A DNA stretch of 64,000 nucleotides, from contig NC_088940.1 in assembly GCF_033473495.1 (NCBI RefSeq), forward strand, positions 2,356,001-2,420,000, in the 5' to 3' direction. Position numbers and translations under genes: made by a program. The notes under the pieces are model-generated. The model did no database searches, had not been told where the DNA came from, and worked only from the letters and a program-made list of their open reading frames with translations. This document shows, piece by piece, positions 43,928 to 55,300 of this stretch (position 1 is the first letter of the stretch; each line of letters starts with the position of its first letter). Source of the stretch: Cercospora beticola. Lineage: Eukaryota; Ascomycota; Dothideomycetes; Mycosphaerellales; Mycosphaerellaceae.

Positions 43928-44087
43928 GTCGACCTGGTCTAACGGTAGGGCACGTAGTAGATCATTGGCAAAGTCCTCCAGGCAAAGTCCAATTGGAAAA
44001 GTCCAGCTCCAGTCTCGTACTGCGAAGTTGGCAACGCTTGCCGTATGCGATCTCTGCGGGATGTTTGGTTCAATTCCGGCGGTCGAC
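43928..44087 (+). tRNA. tRNA-like Pol III locus 1, anticodon arm interrupted
   Basis: The ends form a perfect 7-base acceptor stem (GTCGACC with GGTCGAC). A D arm with an A-box (TGGTCTAACGGTAGGGC), a 5-pair anticodon stem (CGTAG with CTGCG) and a T arm with a B-box (GGTTCAATTCC) are in place, and CTTTTG follows 6 bases after the end as a Pol III terminator. About 90 extra bases interrupt the anticodon arm, and there is no T at position 33 after the 5' stem, so no anticodon can be assigned. The insert holds three tandem 14-base units (GGCAAAGTCCTCCA, GGCAAAGTCCAATT, GGAAAAGTCCAGCT). The outer T-stem pair is mismatched. Intron-containing tRNA, tRNA pseudogene or a tRNA-derived RNA are all possible. 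Confidence 0.5.
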
Positions 44088-44220
44088 AATACTTTTGCTT
44101 CGGTTCGTTCACTTCTCGATCATTTTGGACCGAACTTTGGCTTTCCAAGACACGAATCACAGCGATAAACTAGATACAAGGGTTTCTTCTGTATAATAGC
44201 ATCAGACGTGTCCATTCTCG

Positions 44221-44363
44221 GCCGCTCTGGTCTAATGGTTAAGGCACGTAGAGGCGCGTCCGGGGTTTTCTCCCGCGTATTTTCCAATCTTTCTCTGATC
44301 GATTGGCAGCGTTTGGCGCAGCTCTGTCCTCTATGTGATGCTGGTTCGATTCCGGCGGGTGGC
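44221..44363 (+). tRNA. tRNA-like Pol III locus 2, anticodon arm interrupted
   Basis: Acceptor stem GCCGCTC with GGGTGGC (seven pairs, two of them G-T), D arm TGGTCTAATGGTTAAGGC, anticodon stem CGTAG with CTATG, T arm GCTGG-TTCGATT-CCGGC with a perfect stem and B-box, and TTTCTTTTT directly after the end as terminator. The insertion in the anticodon loop is 79 bases and extends the anticodon stem by AGG/CCT; it also holds a CCAATC...GATTGG hairpin. As in locus 1, position 33 is not T. The two loci share the D arm and the 5' half of the anticodon stem but not their acceptor stems or inserts, so they are related but not recent copies. Confidence 0.5.
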
Positions 44364-44927
44364 ATTTCTTTTTGCAGTGGCCTTTTCCCACATTAATTAC
44401 CTCGAATATCTGGTTGGTATACCAGTGGCACACATCTTGCCGGTCTCGTCGTTCAAGAGAGAACATGTTACCCCAGGAGGATCTTTTTCACTTGAATGTA
44501 CTCGAGCTTGTCTCCCTCCGAGAAAGGTCGTCGGTCTCTGCTTCCTTGTGTGACGAAGCGACATGAGTGTACCACAGAGCGCTTCTGAGACACAGATTCG
44601 TGTTGTCCCAGCTTATGGTACTCTTGGTAACGCCCCGGCCTGGGACGTGCCTGACTGCGCAACTCGAAGTGCAAGGCCGCGTATCCGTCGCACCTGCTGC
44701 CTCAACAACGCACTCTCGTACGTCCTGTGCGACCTCAAATCCTGCGCATCGACGATATGTACATGTAACCCACGCTCATGTGCGGTTTGCCGCCATGCTC
44801 CACGAGATCTGGCCGGAAGTTGATAAAACCTGCTCGACGTCCATCTCTCCGCTCCACTAGAATGGCTTTACAGAGAACCCCGCGAACGTAAGCCGTTACT
44901 CCGAGCGCCCAACACTCAACCATCCTA
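44364..44927. other. intergenic region
   Basis: About 0.56 kb after the tRNA-like pair. No further tRNA and no gene seen. Confidence 0.4.
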
Positions 44928-45491
44928 ATGTCGATCCTCAGAGTCACCGTCCGCTCCGTCGGCCCAGTAAACTCGACCGAGCAGCTCAAAATAAGGTTGA
45001 GAGAGGCGACAGCGAACATGATAGTCAATGAGGACATGGAGGCTACAGACAAGCAGCGGAAGAGCCGAGTCCCAAGGCAGTTGGTCAGAAAAGCCGCGCC
45101 TGAGAGACCTTTGGCGGTTGGAAGCAGCACTCTCGGCCACCCGATCTCATCTTTATCCTATGGCACATCGCGAGTATCTCCTAGGTCAAGATCAACTTCT
45201 AGTCCGAAAGTCCTGGTCCGACAGCCAACTCTGCCAGTGGCTCCGCGACCTCCAGACAGAGCGCCTCTACAGACCCACAATGATTCACGCACAGCCGACA
45301 GGCGTCGAGCTCTCGCACCTCGAAATGCTGAGAACGCAATGAGAATACCTCTTGCAAAGGCCCCTGATACAGGCGAGTACAGCATCAAGCGATCCAGGAG
45401 GGAGACAAGAAAGGGCGACACGTGGGAAGTGACCCGCAAATCGCGCTATGCGTACTGGCCAACAAGCCCGAGAGGAAAATCTCAATCGTGA
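44928..45491 (+). CDS. hypothetical basic protein, 187 residues (uncertain)
   Basis: Open frame from ATG at 44928 in good context (CCTAATGTCG). The first 45 residues look like real protein (MSILRVTVRSVGPVNSTEQL, then KIRLREATANMIVNEDME); after that it is Arg/Ser/Pro-rich and probably disordered. Not recognised. Its last 10 bases overlap the 3' end of the hydroxyproline dehydratase gene on the other strand, which is acceptable in fungi but lowers confidence. Confidence 0.35.
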   Translation: MSILRVTVRSVGPVNSTEQLKIRLREATANMIVNEDMEATDKQRKSRVPRQLVRKAAPERPLAVGSSTLGHPISSLSYGTSRVSPRSRSTSSPKVLVRQPTLPVAPRPPDRAPLQTHNDSRTADRRRALAPRNAENAMRIPLAKAPDTGEYSIKRSRRETRKGDTWEVTRKSRYAYWPTSPRGKSQS

Positions 45492-46684
45492 TCTTTGATG
45501 GCGTCTGCCCTGCACAGCCGCTCAAAGAGGAAGCCGTCGTCTCCCAGCGCGTCACTGTCTTCGACCACGAAACTGGCTGTTCCGACGTACGATGCAAATC
45601 CTTCGACTTGCACTCGAACTATCGGCAGACCTTCATTCGTGGCCCCGAATTGTTCGTACAGTTTGCCAGCAAAGCCCCCTCTACCTCGATTTGCATGCGA
45701 TACCAGGGAATGGTAGGTCACAGGTTCTTCAAGGCCTTTCGCGGATTCCAAAGCGATCCGGGCGGCGACTGCACTCCCAGTTGGCGAGCGGTCTGTCTGT
45801 TGATCTGCGAAGAAGCACAATCCAACTTCAGCGCGTGCTGTGCCAGGCAGTGGGGTCCCCGCTTGAGAGTCTACAACTACTACGGAGTACAGGAACCCTA
45901 AGTCCTCATGATCAGGATGGGTGAAGAGGTATCGCAGCGAGGGGTCCTTGTTGACAGCAGCCTTGATATTTCTTGTAGCGAGATCCATAGCAGCAAGATC
46001 GACAGCGGAGCTGAGTCCACTCGCAAACCCCAATTCCTCTCCAGAAATAAGGCAATAAAATGCGCCTCCGTAGCTGAAATCAGCAGTGACGTGTGCTCTT
46101 TCACCTAGTCCTGGCCATCGGTACTCGCTGGGGATGTCTATTCGGACGTTCAGTCCAGTGGCAAAAGAGGGCACAGAAATGTGCGAGACAGGCCTTGTGG
46201 GATCCGACTTGGTACCATCGGCATTTGTAGGTACAGTGACTTCAACAAGCCCGCAAGGCGCGTGCAGAACCAATTTTGCAGTTCTTGCAGTCGCATCATG
46301 CTTCACATCATCCCGTCTAGGGAAAACGTTCTTATCATGGGTGTCTACGAGGAATCTGCCAAGAGCTATGGTAGCATGCCCGCACATGGTTGAGTAGCCT
46401 TCATTGGTGAGAAACAGCACCCCGATGTGCGCTTTCCCGGTTGTCGTGTGTTCTGTATCTTGACGAAGGACAGCGCCGTACATGTCCCTATGCCCGCGAG
46501 GCTCAAGCATGAGCTTGCGGCGTACGTGGTCGTACTGTTGCTTCGCTTGCGCTCGCTGTTCTAGTAGCGTGCCTGATAGTGCCGGGTAGCCGCCGTATAT
46601 GATGCGAGTGGGCTCGCCTGTTGTATGCATATCGATACAGTGGATGGCATTCTCGGAGCTCTTCAATTGTTGGGCAACGTCCAT
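45482..46684 (-). CDS. trans-L-3-hydroxyproline dehydratase (proline racemase family)
   Basis: Single exon, 400 residues. The family fold is complete: HCIDMHTTGEPTRIIYGGYP at the N-terminus, the first catalytic cysteine Cys101 in TMCGHATIALGRF, and the second active-site position in DRSPTGSAVAARIAL. There the residue is Thr302, whereas proline racemase and 4-hydroxyproline epimerase have Cys. Cys/Thr pairing marks trans-L-3-hydroxyproline dehydratases, which convert the substrate to a pyrroline carboxylate that is reduced to proline. So the enzyme is probably for use of collagen-type or other hydroxyprolines as nitrogen and carbon source. No partner reductase gene is nearby. Intronless; convergent with the uncertain gene at 44928. 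Confidence 0.88.
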   Translation of the reverse strand: MDVAQQLKSSENAIHCIDMHTTGEPTRIIYGGYPALSGTLLEQRAQAKQQYDHVRRKLMLEPRGHRDMYGAVLRQDTEHTTTGKAHIGVLFLTNEGYSTMCGHATIALGRFLVDTHDKNVFPRRDDVKHDATARTAKLVLHAPCGLVEVTVPTNADGTKSDPTRPVSHISVPSFATGLNVRIDIPSEYRWPGLGERAHVTADFSYGGAFYCLISGEELGFASGLSSAVDLAAMDLATRNIKAAVNKDPSLRYLFTHPDHEDLGFLYSVVVVDSQAGTPLPGTARAEVGLCFFADQQTDRSPTGSAVAARIALESAKGLEEPVTYHSLVSHANRGRGGFAGKLYEQFGATNEGLPIVRVQVEGFASYVGTASFVVEDSDALGDDGFLFERLCRADAIKDHD

Positions 46685-47375
46685 GTTTTTTGCTGTTTTA
46701 GCTAGCTAACGAGCTTTGTCTCAGAGAAGTTCACAGTGGGCAGGCGTTGATGACGTAGGCCGGACATGTCGTAGCCGCAGGGAAATCTGTCTCCGCCCTA
46801 CAGAGTATTGCAGATACAGCATACATAGCTCGGACTCCAATAATGCCGATGGAAGTGAGCGGCTGGCTGGGCGAGCAAAGAAATGGAGCAACTCAGCTCA
46901 GCTCGTAGTGCTCCGTCTTGGCAAGACTTGGACTAGTCAAATAACGGGTCAAACTTTGAACAGCATCAACGTCTTGCCAGGGATGGCTGACGTGGTGCAA
47001 CCAAGTTTCGCGCCTACTCCTCCAGGAACAAAGCGTGGCGTTCTTCCACGACTGCGCCTTCGGAGGTCGTAATCGCACCGAATTCGACTTGCTCGTCGAG
47101 ACGTTCACATCAGCATTAACAACACGTACACTCATCGTCTGCTTACCCCCATGTCGCCAATCGCCCTTGTAGGTGGCCAGACTCTCGCCTCGGCATGCGC
47201 GGGATATACATCCCAGCATGCTGCCTTCTCTAATAAATAATCACATTCGCTGACCGTTCTTCCAGCACTTTTCCTGCCCAGTGTAACAATGCCTCGGGTA
47301 CCTTTTGATCTCGATTTGTTCGGAAAATCCTGCTGATCTGCAGCATCTGTGCTGTTGTTCACTCGCTTTGCAGGC
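46685..47375. promoter_or_regulatory. divergent promoter region
   Basis: About 0.69 kb between the starts of the hydroxyproline dehydratase (minus) and the LPLAT acyltransferase (plus). No gene seen and no element confidently assigned. Confidence 0.4.
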
Positions 47376-48751
47376 ATGACCGCCTCATCAGTCGCTGTCG
47401 TGCAGAGGCCTGTTTCCAAATCTGGACATGGCCCTACGCTGTCGCCCCCAACGGGCACTCCCTCCATAGGCAAGAAAGCCACAATTTACAAGCATGTGAG
47501 CCAGTCGAGCATGGAGTGGCTGCTGGAGAGACTCAAAGGTGTCCTGGTCGTTGTCAGCTTTCTGACATGCGCTGCATGGTATTGCTCTGCCAAGCCTCAT
47601 ATACTCAGTGAGCCCGCCACAGGCTGACTGCCATTCACAGTCTTCATATTCAACAATTTTTCGGTCTACCATTGTACTGGTCGAGTCGGCTCTATCGCTC
47701 CTGGCAAGACGCTGTCAAGTCGTCTACAGCCGTACTTCTGATCGGACTGAACCAGTGGCGTGCACCAACCACGGCCGAAATCAGTTGGGATGAAAGTGTG
47801 AAAGGACAGATCAAGTGGACATCCAACGGGAAGATTGAGTTCAATGCGCCGGATCGAATGGTCTTGATCGCGAATCATCAGGTACGCTTCCGTCCTGCCT
47901 CAAGTCACATAACAACATTGGAGAACTTCTGCTCATGCTCACAGATTTACACTGATTGGATATACCTCTGGTGGTCCGCATACACAGCCCGACACCATGG
48001 ACACTTGATTGTCATCTTGAAAGATGCGTTGAAGAAGATTCCGATTGTCGGCCCTGGCCTGGTGTTCTTCAACTGGATTTTCCTCTCCCGTAAATGGGAA
48101 ACAGACGAGGTTGAAATGCAGCGTAGCCTTGGCCGACTTGCTCAAGATCGCGTACCTATGTGGCTATTACTCTTTCCTGAGGGCACGAATCTTACAGCTC
48201 GATCGCGCAGCATGAGCAAGAAATGGGCCGACAAGGTTGGGACCAAGGACTTTGATCTTAGCTTGATCCCAAGAAGTCGTGGTCTACAATTCTGCCTGCG
48301 TGAACTGGCTAGCACCGTGGACTGGTTGTACGACTGCACTATCGCATATGATGGCATTCCGTGAGTAACTCGCTCCGCATCGTGGTCACATTACTCATGA
48401 ATAAGCAGGCCAGGAGTGGACAGTCAAGATGTGTGGAACCTTCCTAATCTGTACTTCGAAGGTCGCAAGCCGCCGACTGCCCATATGCACTGGCGACGCT
48501 TCGCTGTCTCCACAATCCCCTTTGAAGACGCCGAGGCTTTTGACAAGTGGCTATACGAGCGGTGGGCAGAGAAAGAGCAACTCCTGCAGCAACATCAGCG
48601 CACCGGCAAATTCCCTTCTTCTGGCGCTCCCATGCTAGCCAAGATCGAGCTTTGGCACTTTGTCGAAATGCTCCAACTCTGTGTGAGCTTCTTTGCAGCG
48701 CTTGCGCTATGGTTGATCGTAAGGACAGTGATTAGAACCCTGCCTTCATAA
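47376..48751 (+). CDS. LPLAT-family acyltransferase (1-acylglycerol-phosphate type)
   Basis: Four exons: 47376-47578, 47641-47881, 47945-48360, 48409-48751; 400 residues. Family motifs are in order: motif I NHQIYTDW (HX4D, assembled exactly across intron 2), a motif-II-like LKKIPIVGPGLVFFNWIFLSR, motif III LFPEGTN and a motif-IV-like stretch near DGIPP, again across an intron. Hydrophobic segments near the N-terminus (GVLVVVSFLTCA then FFGLPLYW) and at the C-terminus (LCVSFFAALALWLIV) give membrane anchors. This matches the yeast CST26/human AGPAT5-like subgroup, which remodels phosphatidylinositol or lysophosphatidic acid in the ER or outer mitochondrial membrane. The first splice uses a weak GTATTG donor at 47579; the nearby GTGAGC would leave a 33-base intron and the wrong frame. 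Confidence 0.87.
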
Positions 48752-49386
48752 ATCGATAGACACAACCTAAGACTAGACAGTCGTGGGACTACTTCGGAGC
48801 TGTCCACTTCGAGGCTTCTCACCAGTATGCCACTGGAGCTGAACCTTTAGCCAATCCTGACAACGCGGAAACTGCTGCAAGAGCTTGCAGTGCAGGAATT
48901 CATGCATGGAAGCTAATAGAAGCAGCGTGTTGTGTCGTGTCGCATCGTGTTGGAGAAGTGGTGCTCGCGAGGTTCCCGACAGTGGCGCCCGCGCGGGTGA
49001 TCGCGATCGCGCCGCAACGCGTCTCCAGCAGCAGGCTGCAACTCACAACTCTTCACTGCTTCACTGCGACACAAACGTTTATCGCATTCTGTCATCAGCG
49101 ACCACAGCAGTCGAGCAGTCACAGCGAGTAAGCGCATGCGCAAAGCTCTTAGCCGACGTCTGCTTTCAGGTGAGGCTGGGTGGCGATCCTTAAGGCAACA
49201 GACCGCTATCCATTGGACCACAGCACGACTGAAGACTATAGCTGCCTTGTGCATGAACTCGAGGCCCATAACTCCCAAACCGACCCCTAAGTGTACATAT
49301 TCACTGCCTTCGTCCAACATCTCTCCTTCTGCCCTTCACTCATTCAACAAACTACGAAGAACTCAAATTCAGCGACAGATCAAACA
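48752..49386. other. intergenic region
   Basis: About 0.63 kb. It holds the LPLAT gene's 3' end and the promoter and leader of the large ankyrin gene. No gene seen. Confidence 0.4.
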
Positions 49387-52300
49387 ATGGCGAGCCAAGC
49401 GGAACCAGTCCGAATTGACTTGCCAAAGCTGCCAGTCAAACACGAAGACTTCATTGGATACCTCGATCGAAACAGAGACAGATCTGTTGCGGAGCTTCTG
49501 CAGCCCTTCCAGCAATATGACTTCGAGATGCGAAAAGTGTTCGCTCAGCTGCCGAGCCACGAAGCCATTGCCACTCCCAGCGTAGTGCCAGTCTTCGCTG
49601 GACAGGAGAAGACGCTTCGCGCTCGCGCACGAGATCTGCAAGCAGAAGATGAGAAGGCGCGAGATTCATACATCATGCCACTGAAGCATGAAGAACGCAG
49701 ACCCAACGGCAGTCCAGCAATCGCACAGTCTTTCAAAGATTTTCACACCAACTTCAATGTCTTCTCCGAGTCCTCCTTGGTCGACTTGAACTGGGACAAT
49801 GTGGTCGCCGCCGGCTCCAGTGTTGTCACACCCCTGCTTGCAGTCCCGGAGGAACATTGCGGATCAAAGAGAGCACTGCGCCAGTACTACCATGAGCAAA
49901 TTGCGGTAGCGTCCGACGTCGATCTTTTCTTGTATGACTTAACAGAAGAGCAAGCGATTGAGAAGATCAAAGAAATCGAGAAGAGCATTCGAGACGCGAT
50001 TCTCACAGAGACCACAACCGTGCGCACGAAAAATGCAATCACGATTGTTAGCCAGTAAGTTCAACCCAGAAAACGCGCTGCTCACGCTGATACGTTGCCA
50101 GGTACCCGACACGTCACATTCAGATTGTCTTGCGCATTTACAAGTCGATTTCGGAGATTTTGACCGGTTTCGACGTCGACTGCAGTTGTGCCGCTTTCGA
50201 TGGAAAGCAGGTTTACGCCAGCCCTCGTGCCATAGCAGCATACATCACGCAGATAAACACGATCGACCTCAGCCGCCGAAGCCCTTCGTACGAGAATCGT
50301 CTTTCCAAGTACGCGCGTCGTGGTTTCGAAGTGTACTGGCCGAACCTTGACCGCTCTCGTATCGATCCTACCATCTTTGAGCGCTCTTTTGGTCGTACCG
50401 AAGGCCTGGCTCGGCTCTTGATCTTGGAGAAACTACCGAAGACTGAGGATAGAGAAGCGTACTTGGATCAGCGTCGCGCAGAACGCGGAAGACCCGCTAT
50501 CAACCGCTATCTCCAACGCCGCTATCGCATCCGAGACAACATCAAGGACGACTATGAAGATGAAGTCGCCGAATGGGTCGACTCCGACGAGGTCTCCGAT
50601 TACCACACTTTCACGATCCCTTATGGGCCGAAGTATCACGCTCGCAAAATCGAAAAGCTGTTGTTCACAAAAGACCTGTTGCTCAATGCCGAGTGGAACC
50701 GCCCCAAAGATCGAAAAGACATCAATCTACACAGGCACCCAGCGTTCTTTGGCCGCGCTGAGGATGTGTTCGCAGACTGCTGTGGCTACTGTCCGTCTCC
50801 AGGCAATGAAGAGGAGGAGGAACTCGCCGAAGAAGAGAGCAAGATCTATGTCTCCGGCGACATCAAAGGTAAATTCCTGGTCGACAATCCAGGGAGACAA
50901 GCTATTGGTTCCTTCAACCCCATCTCTGCCGAGGGTTGGACAGACATGGCCTATGTGGGCAACACAGAGCAGCTGTGCAGAGCTATAGTCGATCACGACG
51001 CGGAGTTTGTAAGCAGCTGGCTTGAGCAAGAAGGCAACGACCCAAATACGCGTGACTACACTGGTCGAACACCACTACATCTCGCTGTTTCCAACTCCAC
51101 TCTTGAAGTTGTCGAGCTCCTTATCTCTCATGGATCTCGCATTGTGGCACGACTCGTGGACGGGAAGACTGCGCTTCACCTTGCTGCCATGCGCGGCAGC
51201 GTCGAAATTGTCTCCGCCTTGTTACGCAAGAGTGCAGCGAACGAAGAAGAGGAAGAGAGCAAGCGTGACGCAAAGCGCAAAGCTCGTGCTGCTGCGCGAA
51301 ATGATGGGCTTGATGCTGCCATGGAAGATGCAACACTGGAGTCCAAGACCACTGATCCGGAAAGCGACTCCGATGTAGACATGGTCGAAGACGCCGAGGA
51401 AGAGGACAACATGGATGCGACTACGGAGAATTCGATGATCAATATTAAATCGCCAGCCTCGGAAGAAAGCCAGGACGTTTTGACATCTGCGGAAGAGAAA
51501 GAAGACGAGCCCGACGTCTACGATGTCAACGTTGTGGCGTGGGATACTGCAGTATCTCCGTTACATCTGGCAATCATCAAAGGCCATGGCGATGTTGTGC
51601 GTTGCCTGGTCACGGAATTCGGCGCTGATATTCTGCTGCCAGTGAAGCTTCTCCATGATCACGACAGGTCAGCTCGTGGCGCAATACTGACATTGGTTCT
51701 CGCTCTGCAACTGCCTCTCGTAGAAGCTGAAATGATGACCAAAACCCTGATCGAGTTGGGAGCCACCATATCGCAGGCGGATATGCAGCAGAACACCGTG
51801 GTGCAGTATTGTATTGCTGAGCAGCCGCAGATGCTTCAGGTAAGTCACTATCTGTGCAATGCTTCCCTAAATGCCAATGTCTCCGCCGACGAACCCACGC
51901 CGTGCGGGAGCCAAGACAATTTGGCTCGTCTTGTGCAAAAGTCCAAGGGGGATTTTTTAAGAGCAAATGACTAACGCCTGGTAGATGCTGCTGGACACCG
52001 ACAAGACGGGTGCCGCGAGAGCCATCAATCACTTAGCTGTGTCCGGCTCGCACTGGCATCCTAGCATGGCTAGTCCTCTTATGAAAGCAATTATTGCGAA
52101 GGACAGTCTTGTTGCACTGTTGCTTTTGACAAATGGCGCGCGACCAGATGTTGACTTCAGTGCATTCATGAAGGCTTATCATTCGAACCGCGAGCCCAAT
52201 TCGGATTCCAAACGAAACAGGGAAGAGTTCGAGGTAAGCAATTTGGCAGCTGATTATGGCCACAGCAAATGCTGTTTACGAGATTCGCAACAACCTCTCT

Positions 52301-55300
52301 ACAAATGCTAATAATTCACAGAAAAGCATTCAGCAGCCTGTAATCAGCGCTGTACTACATGAAGTGCCAAGCGTTGCGAAGATACTGATTGAGCAGCACG
52401 GCGTTGACATCAATATCATAGACACGCACGGCTGGAGAGCTGTGCACGATGAGTACTCGAGACGATACACCAAAGGAGAGTCGCTCTTAGACTGCGTTCG
52501 ATCGAAAATCAAAGAACTTCGCGAATGGAAGCCTGTCGAAGAGGACCAGCCGGAAGAGCCAATCCAGCTCAAGAACGACGACTTTTACCTTTCCGAGCTC
52601 ACAGAAGGCTCCTACCAGTGGTGGTGCGCCCAAAAGCAGATCCGTGCCGCGAAGGACTCATACGGAAAGGGACTGAAGGACTACACTAAAGCTATCGAAG
52701 AGCAACGTACCAAAGTGAAGGACACGACTGCAAAGACGACTGCAATCCAGGAATTGATCACGCTCTACGAAGAGCTTGAGGCCACACTGGTGAAACGCAA
52801 TGCAAAGACCTTCCGGGAACTCTACCCAGACATCAAAGATCCTGAAGACCGAGATCATCACTATCGCCACCACCGCTACACTCCCGAGAAACCGCAGCCG
52901 TTCAAATTGGAGTTCTCCTTCCAGCTCCCGGATCTGACTGACGAGGCTCAAGCGCGTTATCTGAAGCTCTTTGAGGCTGCATGGTCTGGCGATCTGAAAG
53001 CGGTCAAGGAGTTGACGCTCTCGCCATGGAAGAATGGAGAGGGAGAAGATCAGCCGCCTCTGAAGGTAGCGACAAAGGATCTATTTGATCTTTCCCCGTT
53101 CCATATTGCGGTCCTGCAGGGCAATCTGGAGCTAGCATCAGCGATTATGGAGATCGCCGCAGCCCAATATCAGCCTGTCGAGAAGACCGAGAATTGCCGC
53201 TACAACATTGACGGCGGAGATAGTGAGTACGACAGTGAAAATGATTCAGTGGGCTCAGACATCGCACTGCACTCTGAGATTGTGGATGAGAACTTCACGG
53301 TGGAGAATGTGGGCGAGGTGTCGATGCAGGTCCAGAGCCGAGTCAAGCCACTGTCCATGCTTCTCTGGCAAGCTCCAGTGGCCGACTTCCTTGGTAAGTT
53401 CCCTCGTGTAGCCTTCGACAGACGTCAATCGCAGGAGGTACGGAGCTAGTTGCGGACAGCAAAACGGAAACTGGAGAAATACGCTTACTTTGCGATCTCT
53501 CCTCGCGAAGCAGGTTCAGCAGCCGCCTCGCTTGTCGAGACAGAGCGGCTTAGCTATTCTGCGCAAGGCAGAGATACGAGGCTCGAAAGGCACTTGAGTT
53601 CCGCGGGCAGAGGAGCGCAGATCCTCAGTCCTAGTTTCTGTTTTGCTTTCCGGTAGTAGTGAGTCTGTGCTAACCTTCCTTCCCATTAGGCGGACCGTTA
53701 CGTTCCTCACCAGCTAATAGCAGTGGGTTCAGCTACTTCGGACCTCGTCGACAGCACACGATGGCTGGTAAGCGGACCAACACAGGGTCGTTGAAGGCCT
53801 CCAGCCAGCTTCTGTCCGCCGAAAAGCTCAAGACTGTTGGTGAACCCCAGAATCTCATCCAATTCGCTCTGCACAAGGACGACCAAGACTTGCTCATAGC
53901 GCTGCTGTCCCTTGGCCAACAGTACACCGAGAAGTATGTTGATGAAGATGATGAGAGTGCGAAACGCTTCTTTACCATCGAGGAAGATGACTTCTTGGAG
54001 GCCATCAAGCTTGATCGGCCACATTTGGTCGCAGAGATCATCAAGCGCACTGGTGCCGGTATTCCACTTGACGCTCTCGTCCGCAAATCAGGAGTCGAAG
54101 TAGTTGAAAAGCCGAAATACTATCAAGGCCTTTCCGTGTATGGCAAGAAGCGCAAGGATTGGGCTGATCGCGGCCGAGAGCAAACTCATCAGCCCTTCGA
54201 AGCTCATCGTCCTCCCCTCTTGGAAGCCTGCCGTGCGAACTCGATTGACATGGTCGAATGGTTCTTGTCAGACGCACCCATTCGCGCCTACAAGGAGTTT
54301 GCAAAGACGAACAAGGATGACAAGAGAATCAAGCTGCTGGCCGAAGCCAAGAGGGGCTTTGAGACTACAGTGGCGAAGTTTCTCAACACTCAAGCCAATC
54401 TTGCCATCCACTGCTGCCTCTTGACCAAGCCGTTACCGGAGACTGAGGCGATGCTGAAGTTTCTGATCAAAGCCCTACCAGAGTCTTTGAATTTCAAATC
54501 GCAGGACGGTTTCACGCCGCTGATGCTTTGCTTCCGATTCCAGAGGGAGAAGGAGGCCAAAATGCTCATTGATGCGGCGGCTGATCAGACCATACGGACA
54601 GCAGCCAGCGAAAATCTCGTACATGGTCTCTTGTACCGGACTATTTCGGGCGACAAAGGCCTCTCTCGGCTTGAGAGAATGCTGCAACTTATTGACAGGC
54701 GACTCTTGCCCACACTCTTCACGGAACGCAGCGCCCGACACCCTGGCTCTTTGACTCCGATCGCTCAATGGCTCCAGCAAGTCAGCGAAAGCTATGGAAT
54801 TGATAAATACGCGGACCAAGTACTTCGAAAGTTGCTCACGTGGAGCGAATGCCAGGAGCTTAACTTCGTTAATGGCGAGGGCAACACCCCGATTCATGTT
54901 GTTGTACGACAAAACAACGAGACCTTGACGGAGACTCTGCTCCAGCATGATCCAACCCTGGCACTACGTGAGAATGCGACCGGCAGAACGCCGTACGAGA
55001 TGGCAGAAGACGGTGCCATTGCAGCTCTGTGTGACAATGCCCCTCCGCTGCCAGGTGATTACAACTTCCCAGAGCGCCGTGTCCGCAAGCATGGCTGGCC
55101 AAAGAACTTCAACAACGAAATTACTAGTCGAGACCCCCAGGACTTCATCAACGAACCAGACGCGGACCGCCGCACGTCCCAAGAGAAGGTCTGGGACCTG
55201 CTGAAGGCTGTGAAGGCTCAGCTCGAGACACAGGGGCTTGCCAAGCGACGACTGGTCACTCTCAATGAGGCGAATGAGGTTGCGCGGAGACTTGCTGCGA

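Noticed and set aside
47608..47640. Alternative intron in the LPLAT gene using the GTGAGC donor
   Set aside because: It would be only 33 bases, below the usual fungal minimum, and puts the following exon in the wrong frame; the GTATTG donor at 47579 restores the family reading QQFFGLPLYW.
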